Assembly (NCBI GenBank): GCA_028711355.1
Contig: JAQTSL010000028.1
Coordinates: 1 to 18,644, forward strand
Length of the DNA stretch: 18,644 nt
Source: Rhodoferax sp.
Lineage (GTDB): Bacteria > Pseudomonadota > Gammaproteobacteria > Burkholderiales > Burkholderiaceae_C
Reading direction: 5' to 3'
How positions within the stretch are numbered: position 1 is the first letter of the stretch; each line of letters opens with the position of its first letter. The position numbers were made by a program, and so were the translations under genes. The notes under the pieces are model-generated. The model ran no database searches and was not told the DNA's origin. It worked only from the letters and a program-made list of their open reading frames with translations. Shown piece by piece: positions 12,028-18,644 of this stretch.

Positions 12028-13691
12028 TGGCTACCATGGTCAAACCGCTGGCAACCACCCTGCGGGTGTTGGAATGGGATGACTTGCCCGCCAGTGTGCG
12101 CACCATTTCAGACAAATTCGATCCGCGAGCTGATGGTGTGCTGATGCTGCATCAGGCACAAGTGGCGGCTCTTCAGGAGTCCATCATTGCGATTCCGAAG
12201 GGGCGGCGCACGGGCATCACTTTTGGCACGATGCTCAATAAAACGCTGGTGGCGGCGGCCCGCAAGTCTGCCGGTGGTGACAACGTGTTTTACATCGGCG
12301 ATACCAAAGAAAAAGGCCTGGAGGCCATTGGCTACTGCGCGAAGTTTGCCCGTGTGATTGCCCAGGCGCAGGGCCAGGGTGTGTCTGGGGTGGAAGAGTT
12401 CCTTTTTGAGGATCAAACCGAAGATGGGCGCACGCGCCACATCACGGCGTACCGCATTCGATTTGCCAGTGGTTTCCAGGTGTGCGCGCTGTCAAGCCGA
12501 CCGGCCAATATTCGCGGGCTGCAGGGGCATGTGGTGATTGATGAGGCGGCATTTCACCCGGACGTGCAAGGGGTGCTTGATGCCGCCGCTGCGCTGCTGA
12601 TCTGGGGTGGCAAGATCACGGTGATCAGCTCGCACAACGGCAAGAACAATCCGTTTGCACAGTTTTGCCGGGACATTGAGGCCGGGCGCTATGGCACCGA
12701 TGCCACGGTGGTGACCGTGACGTTTGACGATGCGGTGGGCAATGGCTTGTATGAGCGTGTTTGCTACATGCAGGGCAGCCAGCCCACGGATGACGGTAAA
12801 AAGGCCTGGTACGCCAAGATTCGCAACGGCTACGGTGTGCGCAAGGCCGCCATGCGTGAGGAGCTGGACGCGATACCCCGCGACGGCAATGGTGTGTGCC
12901 TGCCAGGCATCTGGATTGAGCAGGCCCAGGTGCTGCCGCCTGAGTTCGTGCTGCGCCTGGCGCTGGATGATGATTTTGTGCATAAGCCCCTGGCTGAGCG
13001 CGATTCCTGGGCGGCGGACTGGATTTTCCGGAATCTGGACCCAGCGCTTAAACGGCTTGCCCCGACTTTGCGCCACGTGTTTTCTCAGGACTACGCGCGG
13101 CACCGGGACTTTTCTTCTTTTGGTGTGCTCTCGATAGGCATGGGCTTACGCCGCCAGCTCCGGCTAGCAATCGATATGCACAAAGTTCCGGCACGTCAGC
13201 AGATGCAGATCATCTGGCACGCCATCGACCGCATGCCCAACCGCTGTGGTGGCGCGATGGATGCCACCGGCTCTGGCGAAACCACGGCCGAATACACGGC
13301 AGACAGGTATGGCCATTCGCACGTGCACCAGATCAAGCTCAATCGCGGCTGGTATGGAACCTGGATGCCCAAGCTGGTGCAGGCATTTGGGGATGGCGTG
13401 ATTGACATCCCCGCAGACCCTGATATTGCCGGCGATTTGCGAGCCATTGAAGAGGTCGACGGCATAGCGATGGTGAGTAAATTGCGCCGCGATGACGTTA
13501 AAGACCCTGACCTGATGCGCCACGGCGACAGCGCCGTGATGCTGGTGCTGGGTTGGTTCGCTTCGCTGAATATGAGCGCGGCCATTGCCTACGAATCAGC
13601 AACCGAGCGGCCACGGGGCTTTGACAACATTGGTGAGGGTGACCAGGACGTCGATGAGCTTGGTTTTCCTGAGCCGCAGGCGGCTTGGTAG
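12027..13691 (+). CDS. Large terminase (Mu gp28-like ATPase/nuclease)
   Basis: This motor packages phage DNA into proheads and cuts it at headful. The protein has 554 residues. A Walker A-like loop KGRRTGIT is at 58-65, Walker B VVIDEAAF at 169-176 and a coupling motif ISSHNG near 200. The C-terminal RNase H-like nuclease shows its acidic residues at D355 (VFSQDYARH), D412 (GAMDATGSGE) and D501 (RHGDSAV). Length and motif order are full, so the gene appears intact even though the prophage lacks a capsid gene. It couples to the small terminase by TGATG; the portal follows after 21 bp. Confidence 0.93.
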   Translation: MATMVKPLATTLRVLEWDDLPASVRTISDKFDPRADGVLMLHQAQVAALQESIIAIPKGRRTGITFGTMLNKTLVAAARKSAGGDNVFYIGDTKEKGLEAIGYCAKFARVIAQAQGQGVSGVEEFLFEDQTEDGRTRHITAYRIRFASGFQVCALSSRPANIRGLQGHVVIDEAAFHPDVQGVLDAAAALLIWGGKITVISSHNGKNNPFAQFCRDIEAGRYGTDATVVTVTFDDAVGNGLYERVCYMQGSQPTDDGKKAWYAKIRNGYGVRKAAMREELDAIPRDGNGVCLPGIWIEQAQVLPPEFVLRLALDDDFVHKPLAERDSWAADWIFRNLDPALKRLAPTLRHVFSQDYARHRDFSSFGVLSIGMGLRRQLRLAIDMHKVPARQQMQIIWHAIDRMPNRCGGAMDATGSGETTAEYTADRYGHSHVHQIKLNRGWYGTWMPKLVQAFGDGVIDIPADPDIAGDLRAIEEVDGIAMVSKLRRDDVKDPDLMRHGDSAVMLVLGWFASLNMSAAIAYESATERPRGFDNIGEGDQDVDELGFPEPQAAW

Positions 13692-13712
13692 AGGCGCAAC
13701 AAGGATAAAAAC

Positions 13713-15296
13713 ATGGCTACTTCACGCATTCTTGGCCCAGATGGCCAGCCCATTTCATTGCCCGATCTTGAGGAGCCACAGACGGCTCGCCTTGGCTCCC
13801 TGCAGCATGAGATGCAATCGCACCCGACGCGTGGGCTGACGCCGTCCAAGCTGGCCCGGATTCTTGACCAGGCGGAAACGGGCGACATCACGGCGCAGTC
13901 TGACCTTTTCGAGGACATGGAGGAAAAGGATGGGCACATTGGCAGCGAGATGAGCAAGCGGCGCCGTGCTTGCTTATTGGAGTGGGACATTGTTCCGCCC
14001 TCGAACGCGAGTGCGGTGGAAAAGCGCAATGCGGACGCGCTGGCCGAGATGATGACGGACCTACCCGACTTTGAGGACATTCTTTTTGATGTAACCGACG
14101 CCATCGGCAAGGGGTTTACGTGCAGCGAAATTGAATGGGTTCGGTTGGGCAAGTGGTGGATGCCAAAAACCATCACGCATCGCCCGCAGAGCTGGTTTCA
14201 GCTGTACCGCGGCTATCGCCAAGAGCTGCGGCTGCGTACAGGCGGGGCGGTGGACGGCATTCCTGGTGAGGCACTGCAACCTTTTGGCTGGATCACTCAC
14301 ATTCACAAGGCGAAGAGCGGGTATTTGGAGCGCTCGGCGCTGTTCCGGCAACTGGTCTGGACGTATCTGTTCAAGAACTACTCGGTAGGTGACCTGGCCG
14401 AGTTCCTGGAGATCTACGGCATCCCGCTGCGGGTGGGTAAGTACCCGCCATCGGCCAGCGAAAAGGACAAGGCAACGCTGTTGCGAGCCCTGGTTGGCGT
14501 TGGCCACAACGCGGCGGGCATTGTTCCAGAGGGCATGTTGCTGGAATTTCATGACGCTGCCACGGGTGACCCGGCAGCGTTTGAGCTGATGATTGATTGG
14601 TGCGAGAAGAATCAGTCCAAGGTGATTTTGGGCGGCACGCTGACCAGCGGCGCGGATGGCAAGAGCAGTACGAATGCGCTTGGCAATGTCCACAATGAGG
14701 TTCGCAAAGACTTGCGCGATGGTGATATTCGTCAGCTTAATTCAACACTGAGTCGGTATCTGGTTTTTGCGGTGGCGGCGATGAATGGGTTGGCCCCAGA
14801 TGGCTTGCGCCGGGCGCCACAGTTGCGGCTGAACGCGCAGGAACGTGAAGACCTGAAGGCCTATGCAGATGCCTTGCCCAAGCTGGTGGCCATCGGCATG
14901 CGGCCTACGGTTCAATGGGCACATGAGACGCTGGGTATTCCCCAGGCTGAGGGCGGGGAAGCTGTGCTGGGTAGCCAGGCTGCAATTGTTCCACCACCTG
15001 TGGGCACCGCCGCTGCATCGGCGGTGCTTCCTACTGGCACCGCACTGCCACCACCGGTGGCGATGTTGCCGCAACTAAGCCGCACCACCGCACCGGCAGT
15101 GGCTGGATGGATTGACCAAGTGCGGGCGCTGGTGGAACGGGCTGGGTCGCTGGAGGATATCCGTGACGGCCTGGAACTGCTGTTACCGGGGATGACGCTG
15201 GATCAATATGCTGCTGCTATGGCCGAGGCTTTGAGGGCGGCTGAGCTGGCCGGGCGCTATGAGGTGCTTCAAGAGGCTGGGGGGCTGCATGGCTGA
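13713..15296 (+). CDS. Portal protein (Mu gp29-like, DUF935)
   Basis: The portal ring at the capsid vertex docks the terminase and passes DNA. The protein has 527 residues, and the DUF935 blocks are clear: LTPSKLARILDQAETGDITA near residue 42, MEEKDGHIGSEMSKRRRA, FTCSEIEWVRLGKWWMPKTI, YSVGDLAEFLEIYGIPLRVG and NALGNVHNEVRKDLRDGDIR. A Pro/Ala-rich linker (about 425-460) precedes a C-terminal helical domain. AAGGA lies 8 bases before the start. The end overlaps the MuF start by 8 bp. A 9-bp-stem hairpin lies in the linker-coding sequence (15004-15027). Confidence 0.93.
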   Translation: MATSRILGPDGQPISLPDLEEPQTARLGSLQHEMQSHPTRGLTPSKLARILDQAETGDITAQSDLFEDMEEKDGHIGSEMSKRRRACLLEWDIVPPSNASAVEKRNADALAEMMTDLPDFEDILFDVTDAIGKGFTCSEIEWVRLGKWWMPKTITHRPQSWFQLYRGYRQELRLRTGGAVDGIPGEALQPFGWITHIHKAKSGYLERSALFRQLVWTYLFKNYSVGDLAEFLEIYGIPLRVGKYPPSASEKDKATLLRALVGVGHNAAGIVPEGMLLEFHDAATGDPAAFELMIDWCEKNQSKVILGGTLTSGADGKSSTNALGNVHNEVRKDLRDGDIRQLNSTLSRYLVFAVAAMNGLAPDGLRRAPQLRLNAQEREDLKAYADALPKLVAIGMRPTVQWAHETLGIPQAEGGEAVLGSQAAIVPPPVGTAAASAVLPTGTALPPPVAMLPQLSRTTAPAVAGWIDQVRALVERAGSLEDIRDGLELLLPGMTLDQYAAAMAEALRAAELAGRYEVLQEAGGLHG

Positions 15297-16524
15297 CGCT
15301 GTTTATGGGTCGCTGGACTTTGCTGAGCAGTCGGCATTTTTCAAGCGCAAGCTGAATCTTTCAACGGATGGATGGACAGACATTTACACGCGTGAGCATG
15401 ACTGGGCGTTTGTCGTGGCGGGTGCAAATCGGGATGCCATCGTCTCTGACTTTCGGGAGGCGGTGCAAAAGGCAATTGATGGCGGGACGCTGGAGTCATT
15501 TCGAAAGGATTTCGACAAGATCGTTGCTACGCATGGGTGGTATTACAACGGTGGACGTGATTGGCGCAGCCGGGTGATCTATGAAACCAATTTATCAACC
15601 AGCTACGCGGCGGGGCGCTGGCAGCAGCTGCAGTCGGCGCCGTATTGGCAGTATGTGCATCAGGACTGGATTGAGCATCCGCGCCCATTGCATGTGAGCT
15701 GGAACGGTTTGGTGTTGGAGCGTGGAAACCCATGGTGGCAAACCCATTTCCCGCCCAATGGATGGGGTTGCCATTGCACCGTGCGCGGTTTGTGGTCTCG
15801 CGATCTGCAGCGCCTTGGCAAAAGCGGCCCGGATCAAGCGCCACCCATCAAGTGGGTGGATCGCACCATTGGTCAACGCAGCGCGATCGGCCCGCGCACG
15901 GTTCGGGTGCCAGAGGGCATTGATCCGGGGTTTGAATATGCACCAGGTAGCGCGCGGCTGCGCAGTGCGATACCGCCCGAGCGGCCCGATCCTCCTGTGC
16001 CAGGAAGCGCTGGCGGAGAAGGGTTGCCCAACAGACGGCCAACTGATGTGCTGCCACCGCCCAGGCATTTACCAGCATCTGTTCTGTTGCCCAAAGGGTT
16101 AACTTCAGAAGAGTATGCGAAGGCCTTTCTTGAACCACTGGGTGCCAGTCTTCATCAGCCCGCAATCGTGCAGGATGTGATCGGTGAGCGGCTGGTGGTG
16201 GGTCGGGAACTTTTCGAGGACGCAGAGGGCAATCTCAAGGCCGACAAGCGCGATCGCGGTCAGTTTATGGGCCTGCTGGCTCAAGCTTTATTGGAGCCAG
16301 ATGAAATTTGGGTGCGCCTGGAGTGGCTGTATGCGGCACAAAAGGCGGTGGTTCGACGGCGCTATGTGGCGCAGTTTTCAATCGAAGGTGAAGATGTTCC
16401 GGCGCTGGCTGTTTTTGAATCTGGTACCGACGGGTGGACTGGTGTGACCTTGTTCCAAGGCACAACTCAAAGTGCAGACACTTGGCGCATCGGTGTGCGC
16501 TTGTACCAGCGGGTGACTGAATGA
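15289..16524 (+). CDS. MuF/SPP1 gp7-type head morphogenesis protein with PBECR2-like toxin domain
   Basis: This 411-residue minor head protein corresponds to Mu gp30. The N-terminal part includes the MuF domain (about 50-165) with HPRPLHVSWNGLVLERG, then PWWQTHFPPNGWGCHCTVRG, a conserved His/Trp/Cys cluster. After a Pro-rich linker (about 228-265) a second domain runs to the end: IVQDVIGERLVVGRELFEDA, LLEPDEIWVRLEW, VVRRRYVAQF and AVFESGTDGWTGVTLF. This matches the PBECR2 type, a Barnase/EndoU/ColicinE5/RelE-like RNase fold found on MuF proteins as a polymorphic toxin. The start MADAVYGSLD overlaps the portal end. Toxin activity is inferred from fold resemblance. Confidence 0.9.
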   Translation: MADAVYGSLDFAEQSAFFKRKLNLSTDGWTDIYTREHDWAFVVAGANRDAIVSDFREAVQKAIDGGTLESFRKDFDKIVATHGWYYNGGRDWRSRVIYETNLSTSYAAGRWQQLQSAPYWQYVHQDWIEHPRPLHVSWNGLVLERGNPWWQTHFPPNGWGCHCTVRGLWSRDLQRLGKSGPDQAPPIKWVDRTIGQRSAIGPRTVRVPEGIDPGFEYAPGSARLRSAIPPERPDPPVPGSAGGEGLPNRRPTDVLPPPRHLPASVLLPKGLTSEEYAKAFLEPLGASLHQPAIVQDVIGERLVVGRELFEDAEGNLKADKRDRGQFMGLLAQALLEPDEIWVRLEWLYAAQKAVVRRRYVAQFSIEGEDVPALAVFESGTDGWTGVTLFQGTTQSADTWRIGVRLYQRVTE

Positions 16525-16628
16525 CAGGCAAGAAAAAAGCCAGCGCGGTGCCACACGCTGACACTTCCGGGTGTAGGGTCGGTGGGCCTGGCACGGTCGT
16601 CTCACCCGATGAAGTGCATTCATTGTAG
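16521..16628 (+). CDS. 35-codon ORF between MuF and gpG
   Basis: This short frame (MTGKKKASAVPHADTSGCRV, then a Gly/Val-rich end) starts with an ATGA overlap on the MuF stop and ends 12 bp before the gpG-like gene. The coupling makes translation likely. The peptide is basic at its N-terminus, has one Cys and no membrane segment. It is too short to place in a family; its position after a toxin-tailed MuF gene makes a small antitoxin conceivable but unproven, and it may only relay ribosomes to gpG. Confidence 0.4.
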   Translation: MTGKKKASAVPHADTSGCRVGGPGTVVSPDEVHSL

Positions 16629-16640
16629 GAGATTTAGGCC

Positions 16641-17201
16641 ATGACTGGAACCCGTATTGATATATCCGTGGAGATGGCAGAAGTTCGCGCCATGCTAGAT
16701 CGGCTGGGGAAGGAAGGCACTGATGATTTGATGCCGCAAATCGGAGAATATTTGGTCAGGTCAACGGATCAACGGTTTACAGATCAAGTCAAGCCTGACG
16801 GTACCCATTGGAAGGAATTGAGCCCAGCATATGCCGGGCGAAAGAGGAAAAACAAAGACAAGATTCTCACGCTAGAGAGGTACCTTAGAAGCAGTATTCG
16901 GTTTCAGCCAGCAGGCGCGTATGCGGTTTCGTGGGGAACGAACGTCGAGTACGCGGCAATCCAGCAACTCGGCGGGACGATTGATGTCAAAGCGCGCCAA
17001 GCAACCGTTAGGTATCGCAGCGTCGCTGGTCGTGTCCTTTTCGCCAGCAAGAATCACGAAGGGGCCACAGTGCGCGAGGTGACTATCCCCGCCCACCAAG
17101 TTACGATTGATGCGCGGCCTTTCTTGGGTGTCAGCTCAGATGACGATAAACAGATTCAAGAGATCGCACAGGACTGGCTCGAAAAGCGCATCAACGGCTG
17201 A
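16641..17201 (+). CDS. Phage virion morphogenesis protein (Mu gpG / P2 gpS-like)
   Basis: This 186-residue protein belongs to the Phage_tail_S family, which acts in head completion and head-tail joining. Characteristic segments are LVRSTDQRFTDQVKPDGTHW (about 38-57), LSPAYAGRKRKNKDKILTLE, SIRFQPAGAYAVSWGTNVEY, and IPAHQVTIDARPFLGVSSDD near the C-terminus. AGGAG lies 9 bases before the ATG. The frame looks intact. In Mu the next genes are protease/scaffold and capsid; here only 121 bp of non-coding sequence follows before the prophage ends, so this is the last phage gene. Confidence 0.9.
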   Translation: MTGTRIDISVEMAEVRAMLDRLGKEGTDDLMPQIGEYLVRSTDQRFTDQVKPDGTHWKELSPAYAGRKRKNKDKILTLERYLRSSIRFQPAGAYAVSWGTNVEYAAIQQLGGTIDVKARQATVRYRSVAGRVLFASKNHEGATVREVTIPAHQVTIDARPFLGVSSDDDKQIQEIAQDWLEKRING

Positions 17202-17322
17202 TTTTTCAGCTTAACCAGTATTTTCCTGACACGAAAGTAATTTCCATGACACGTCCATCTTCTTCCCTTGTCTTCCCGCCTTTTCCCGCATTTATCTCGC
17301 CTTTTTCCCTTTGAATATCTCA
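17202..17322. mobile_element. Right end (attR) of the Mu-like prophage with end-type repeats
   Basis: This 121-bp non-coding segment lies between the gpG stop and RnfD sequence. It contains TTTCCTGACACG (17222-17233) and TTTCCATGACACG (17241-17253), about 20 bp apart, then a pyrimidine-rich stretch with recurring TTCCC. At 17289-17298 it has CGCATTTATC, as I recall it from the Mu right-end transposase site. It ends TATCTCA at 17322. The 5 bases after it (CCTCC) would be the target duplication, testable at the left end. A weak GCTGA-TTTT-TCAGC hairpin overlaps the gpG stop. Confidence 0.65.
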
Positions 17323-17680
17323 CCTCCCTTCACTGAGCGCTTTGGCGGCGCTGTCGCACGCGCTGGACCCCAGTCGCTTTGCGTCGATGCCGATTCACCT
17401 GCTGTCGGGTGCGGCGATGCTGGGGGCGTTTTTTATTGCCACCGACTACGTGACTTCGCCGGTGTCGCGCAACGGTCAGTTGTTGTTTGGGGCCGGTATT
17501 GGCGCGCTGACCTGGGTGATTCGCGCCTTGGGCGGCTACCCCGAGGGGCTGGCCTTTGCCGTGCTGCTGATGAATGCACTGGTGCCGCTGATCGACCGGG
17601 GTTTGCGCCCGCGCGTGTTTGGTCGCAATTGGCGCGGCAAGTCATTGACATCCAAGACCGAACCCAGGATTCACATATGA
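17323..17680 (+). pseudogene. rnfD: RnfD (electron transport complex subunit D), C-terminal fragment cut by prophage
   Basis: RnfD is an integral membrane, FMN-carrying subunit of the Rnf/Rsx ion-pumping ferredoxin:NAD oxidoreductase-type complex. Only about 119 codons remain, beginning LPSLSALAALSHALDPSRFA and continuing through HLLSGAAMLGAFFIATDYVT, GQLLFGAGIGALTWVIRALG and YPEGLAFAVLLMNALVPLID, all clear RnfD blocks. The N-terminal two thirds should lie beyond the prophage to the left. The family flavinylation site SGAT/SGGT reads SGAAM here, so the modified Thr is Ala. A TTG at 17342 could start a short product, but without the rest of the protein it should not function. The stop overlaps the rnfG start (ATGA). 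Confidence 0.9.
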
Positions 17681-18369
17681 CGCAACTGCCTGATTCATCG
17701 TCACCAGTGCCGCTTGAACCGGTAGCGCCCCCGGTCACAACACGGCTGGCTGGTGTGGCTGCGCTGCTGGAGCGCCTGGGAGGCAAGCACGCCCTGGTGC
17801 TGGGCGGTTTCTCACTGGTGGCTACCTTGTTGCTGGCAGTAGCGCAAGGCTTGACCAAAGCGCCAATCGAGCAAAGAGCCCTGGAAGACCTGCGCCATTC
17901 GCTGGAGCAGGTCATTCCGGCAGACATCCATGACAACAACCCCGCAGCCGATACGCTGACACTGCCACTGGATAGCGGCGCTGTGCGGGTCTACCGCGCC
18001 CGCCAGGCCCGTCATGTAACGGGGGTTGCGTTTGAGGCCAGTGGCAAAGGCTACAGCGGCAGCATCCGGGTGTTGCTGGGCATTGACTCGCAGGGTCATT
18101 TGCTGGGGGTGCGCGTGCTACAGCACGCTGAAACGCCCGGTCTTGGCGACAAAATTGAAGTGACCCGCTCGGACTGGATCACCAAATTCACCGGCAAGTC
18201 TTTAGGCACCCCCCCTGAGGCGCAATGGGCGGTGAAAAAAGACGGTGGTCCATTTGACCAGTTTGCCGGCGCCACCATCACCCCGCGTGCCGTGGTCAAG
18301 ATCATTCGTGACGGTTTGCGGCTGTTTGCTGCGAACCGGCAAACGCTGCTCCAGGAGGTTCCCCAATGA
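17677..18369 (+). CDS. rnfG: RnfG/RsxG, FMN-binding electron transport complex subunit
   Basis: RnfG carries a covalent FMN on the outer side of the membrane and passes electrons within the Rnf complex. The 230-residue protein has a Pro-rich N-terminus, one membrane segment (HALVLGGFSLVATLLLAVAQ, about 39-58), then a periplasmic FMN-binding domain with GYSGSIRVLLGIDSQGHLLG, HAETPGLGDKIE and the flavinylation motif GATIT near the C-terminus (FAGATITPRAVVKII). The start overlaps the rnfD stop; the longer in-phase frame from 17311 is an artefact running through rnfD in another frame. The gene looks intact, but expression may suffer from the prophage upstream. Confidence 0.93.
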   Translation: MTQLPDSSSPVPLEPVAPPVTTRLAGVAALLERLGGKHALVLGGFSLVATLLLAVAQGLTKAPIEQRALEDLRHSLEQVIPADIHDNNPAADTLTLPLDSGAVRVYRARQARHVTGVAFEASGKGYSGSIRVLLGIDSQGHLLGVRVLQHAETPGLGDKIEVTRSDWITKFTGKSLGTPPEAQWAVKKDGGPFDQFAGATITPRAVVKIIRDGLRLFAANRQTLLQEVPQ

Positions 18370-18644
18370 GTCAAGCCAAAGACATTGTGGCCGATGGCCT
18401 GTGGCGCAACAACGTGGTGTTCAGTCAGATGCTGTCACTGTGCCCGGCGCTGGCGGTGACCTCGGCTGCCACCCAGGGCCTGGGCATGGGGCTGGCCACA
18501 CTGGCGGTGCTGGTGGCCTCCAATGTGCTGGTGGCTTTACTGCGCGGCCTGATCACCGACGAGGTGCGTATCCCCGCCTTTGTGCTGATCATCGCCACCC
18601 TGGTGACGATTGTTGACCTGGCCATGAACGCCTGGCTGCATGAG
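18366..18644 (+). CDS. rnfE: RnfE/RsxE, electron transport complex membrane subunit, N-terminal part
   Basis: Only the first 93 residues are in the window; the frame is open at the right edge. It begins MSQAKDIVADGLWRNNVVFS and continues QMLSLCPALAVTSAATQGLG, with hydrophobic helices at about 36-57 and 68-90, all typical of RnfE. The conserved LCPALAVT segment contains the family's Cys, implicated in an iron-sulfur site between RnfA and RnfE. AGGAGG precedes the start by 6 bases and the ATG overlaps the rnfG stop. The order D-G-E matches the rnf operon. Confidence 0.94.
   Translation, partial: MSQAKDIVADGLWRNNVVFSQMLSLCPALAVTSAATQGLGMGLATLAVLVASNVLVALLRGLITDEVRIPAFVLIIATLVTIVDLAMNAWLHE

Larger units (their letters stand above)
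1..17322. mobile_element. BcepMu-type transposable prophage, left end outside window, right part deleted
   Basis: The block contains a DDE transposase with a B-type partner, Ner-like and CI-like regulators, SAR endolysin/Rz/Rz1, and Mu gp25-gp30 plus gpG homologues in Mu order. Early genes run leftward and late genes rightward, the inverted arrangement known for BcepMu relatives. The right boundary is placed at 17322 because the bases there end in CA, follow a Mu-end-like sequence, and the RnfD reading frame starts directly after. The left end lies beyond position 1. Genes expected after gpG (protease/scaffold, capsid, sheath, tube, tape measure, baseplate, fibres) are missing on this side, so I infer a defective prophage. 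Confidence 0.88.

Noticed and set aside
15004..15027. Hairpin GCACCGCCG-N6-CGGCGGTGC as a terminator
   Set aside because: It lies in the Pro/Ala-rich linker of the portal gene, has no T-run and is followed by the rest of a coding operon.
17197..17210. GCTGA-TTTT-TCAGC hairpin after gpG as an intrinsic terminator
   Set aside because: The stem is only 5 bp and no T-run follows.
17311..18369. 352-codon frame running from the prophage end into rnfG, suggesting a fusion
   Set aside because: Upstream of 17677 this frame reads rnfD DNA out of phase; the RnfG protein starts at the ATGA overlap.
1..18644. CRISPR arrays, tRNA or rRNA genes
   Set aside because: I saw no spaced direct-repeat array, tRNA cloverleaf or rRNA sequence; the window is almost fully coding.

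Overview
The window holds most of a transposable, Mu-like prophage of the BcepMu type, followed by the broken end of a host rnf operon. The high GC content, the RnfD/RnfG/RnfE sequences and the Burkholderia-type phage genes suggest a betaproteobacterium, probably Comamonadaceae-like; that placement is inference. The phage assignment rests on gene content and order: a leftward early operon ending in transposase A and a target-activator B, then a rightward repressor, lysis genes and Mu-type head genes. Inversion of the early region relative to Mu is a known trait of the BcepMu family.

Layout. Positions 1-5996 (minus strand) are the early operon: Ner-like regulator, Rha-family protein, several small DNA-binding or unknown proteins, a coiled-coil DUF3102-like protein, the DDE transposase with a visible D-D-35-E triad, and the N-terminus of the B protein, which runs off the left edge. 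One plus-strand gene (4482-4949) sits inside this operon. Positions 5997-6102 form the divergent switch, with two TTGCA-N6-TGCAA palindromes 32 bp apart beside a CI-like repressor gene. Positions 6518-9641 are the accessory zone: a winged-helix-like gene, three plus-strand genes of unknown function that look lower in GC, and a leftward set of envelope proteins (lipoprotein, 44-aa membrane peptide, multi-pass membrane protein). Positions 9761-10821 hold lysis genes (SAR endolysin, Rz, nested Rz1). Positions 10818-17201 hold the packaging and early head genes in Mu order: gp25-, gp26-, gp27-like, large terminase, portal, MuF head protein with a C-terminal PBECR2-like toxin domain, a 35-codon ORF, and a gpG-like protein.

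The phage then stops. A 121-bp non-coding stretch with Mu-end-like sequence leads to a CA end near 17322, and the reading frame of the C-terminal third of RnfD begins at once. Protease/scaffold, major capsid and all tail genes expected after gpG are absent on this side, so the prophage looks deleted and probably cannot make particles. rnfD is interrupted, with rnfG and the start of rnfE intact downstream.

The observations most worth checking are the accessory cassette, the paired repressor operators, two perfect palindromes 33 bp apart inside rha, a 28-bp perfect palindrome inside the DUF3102-like gene, an in-frame 16-bp repeat flanking a membrane-protein gene, and an Ala in place of the expected flavinylated Thr in the RnfD fragment.
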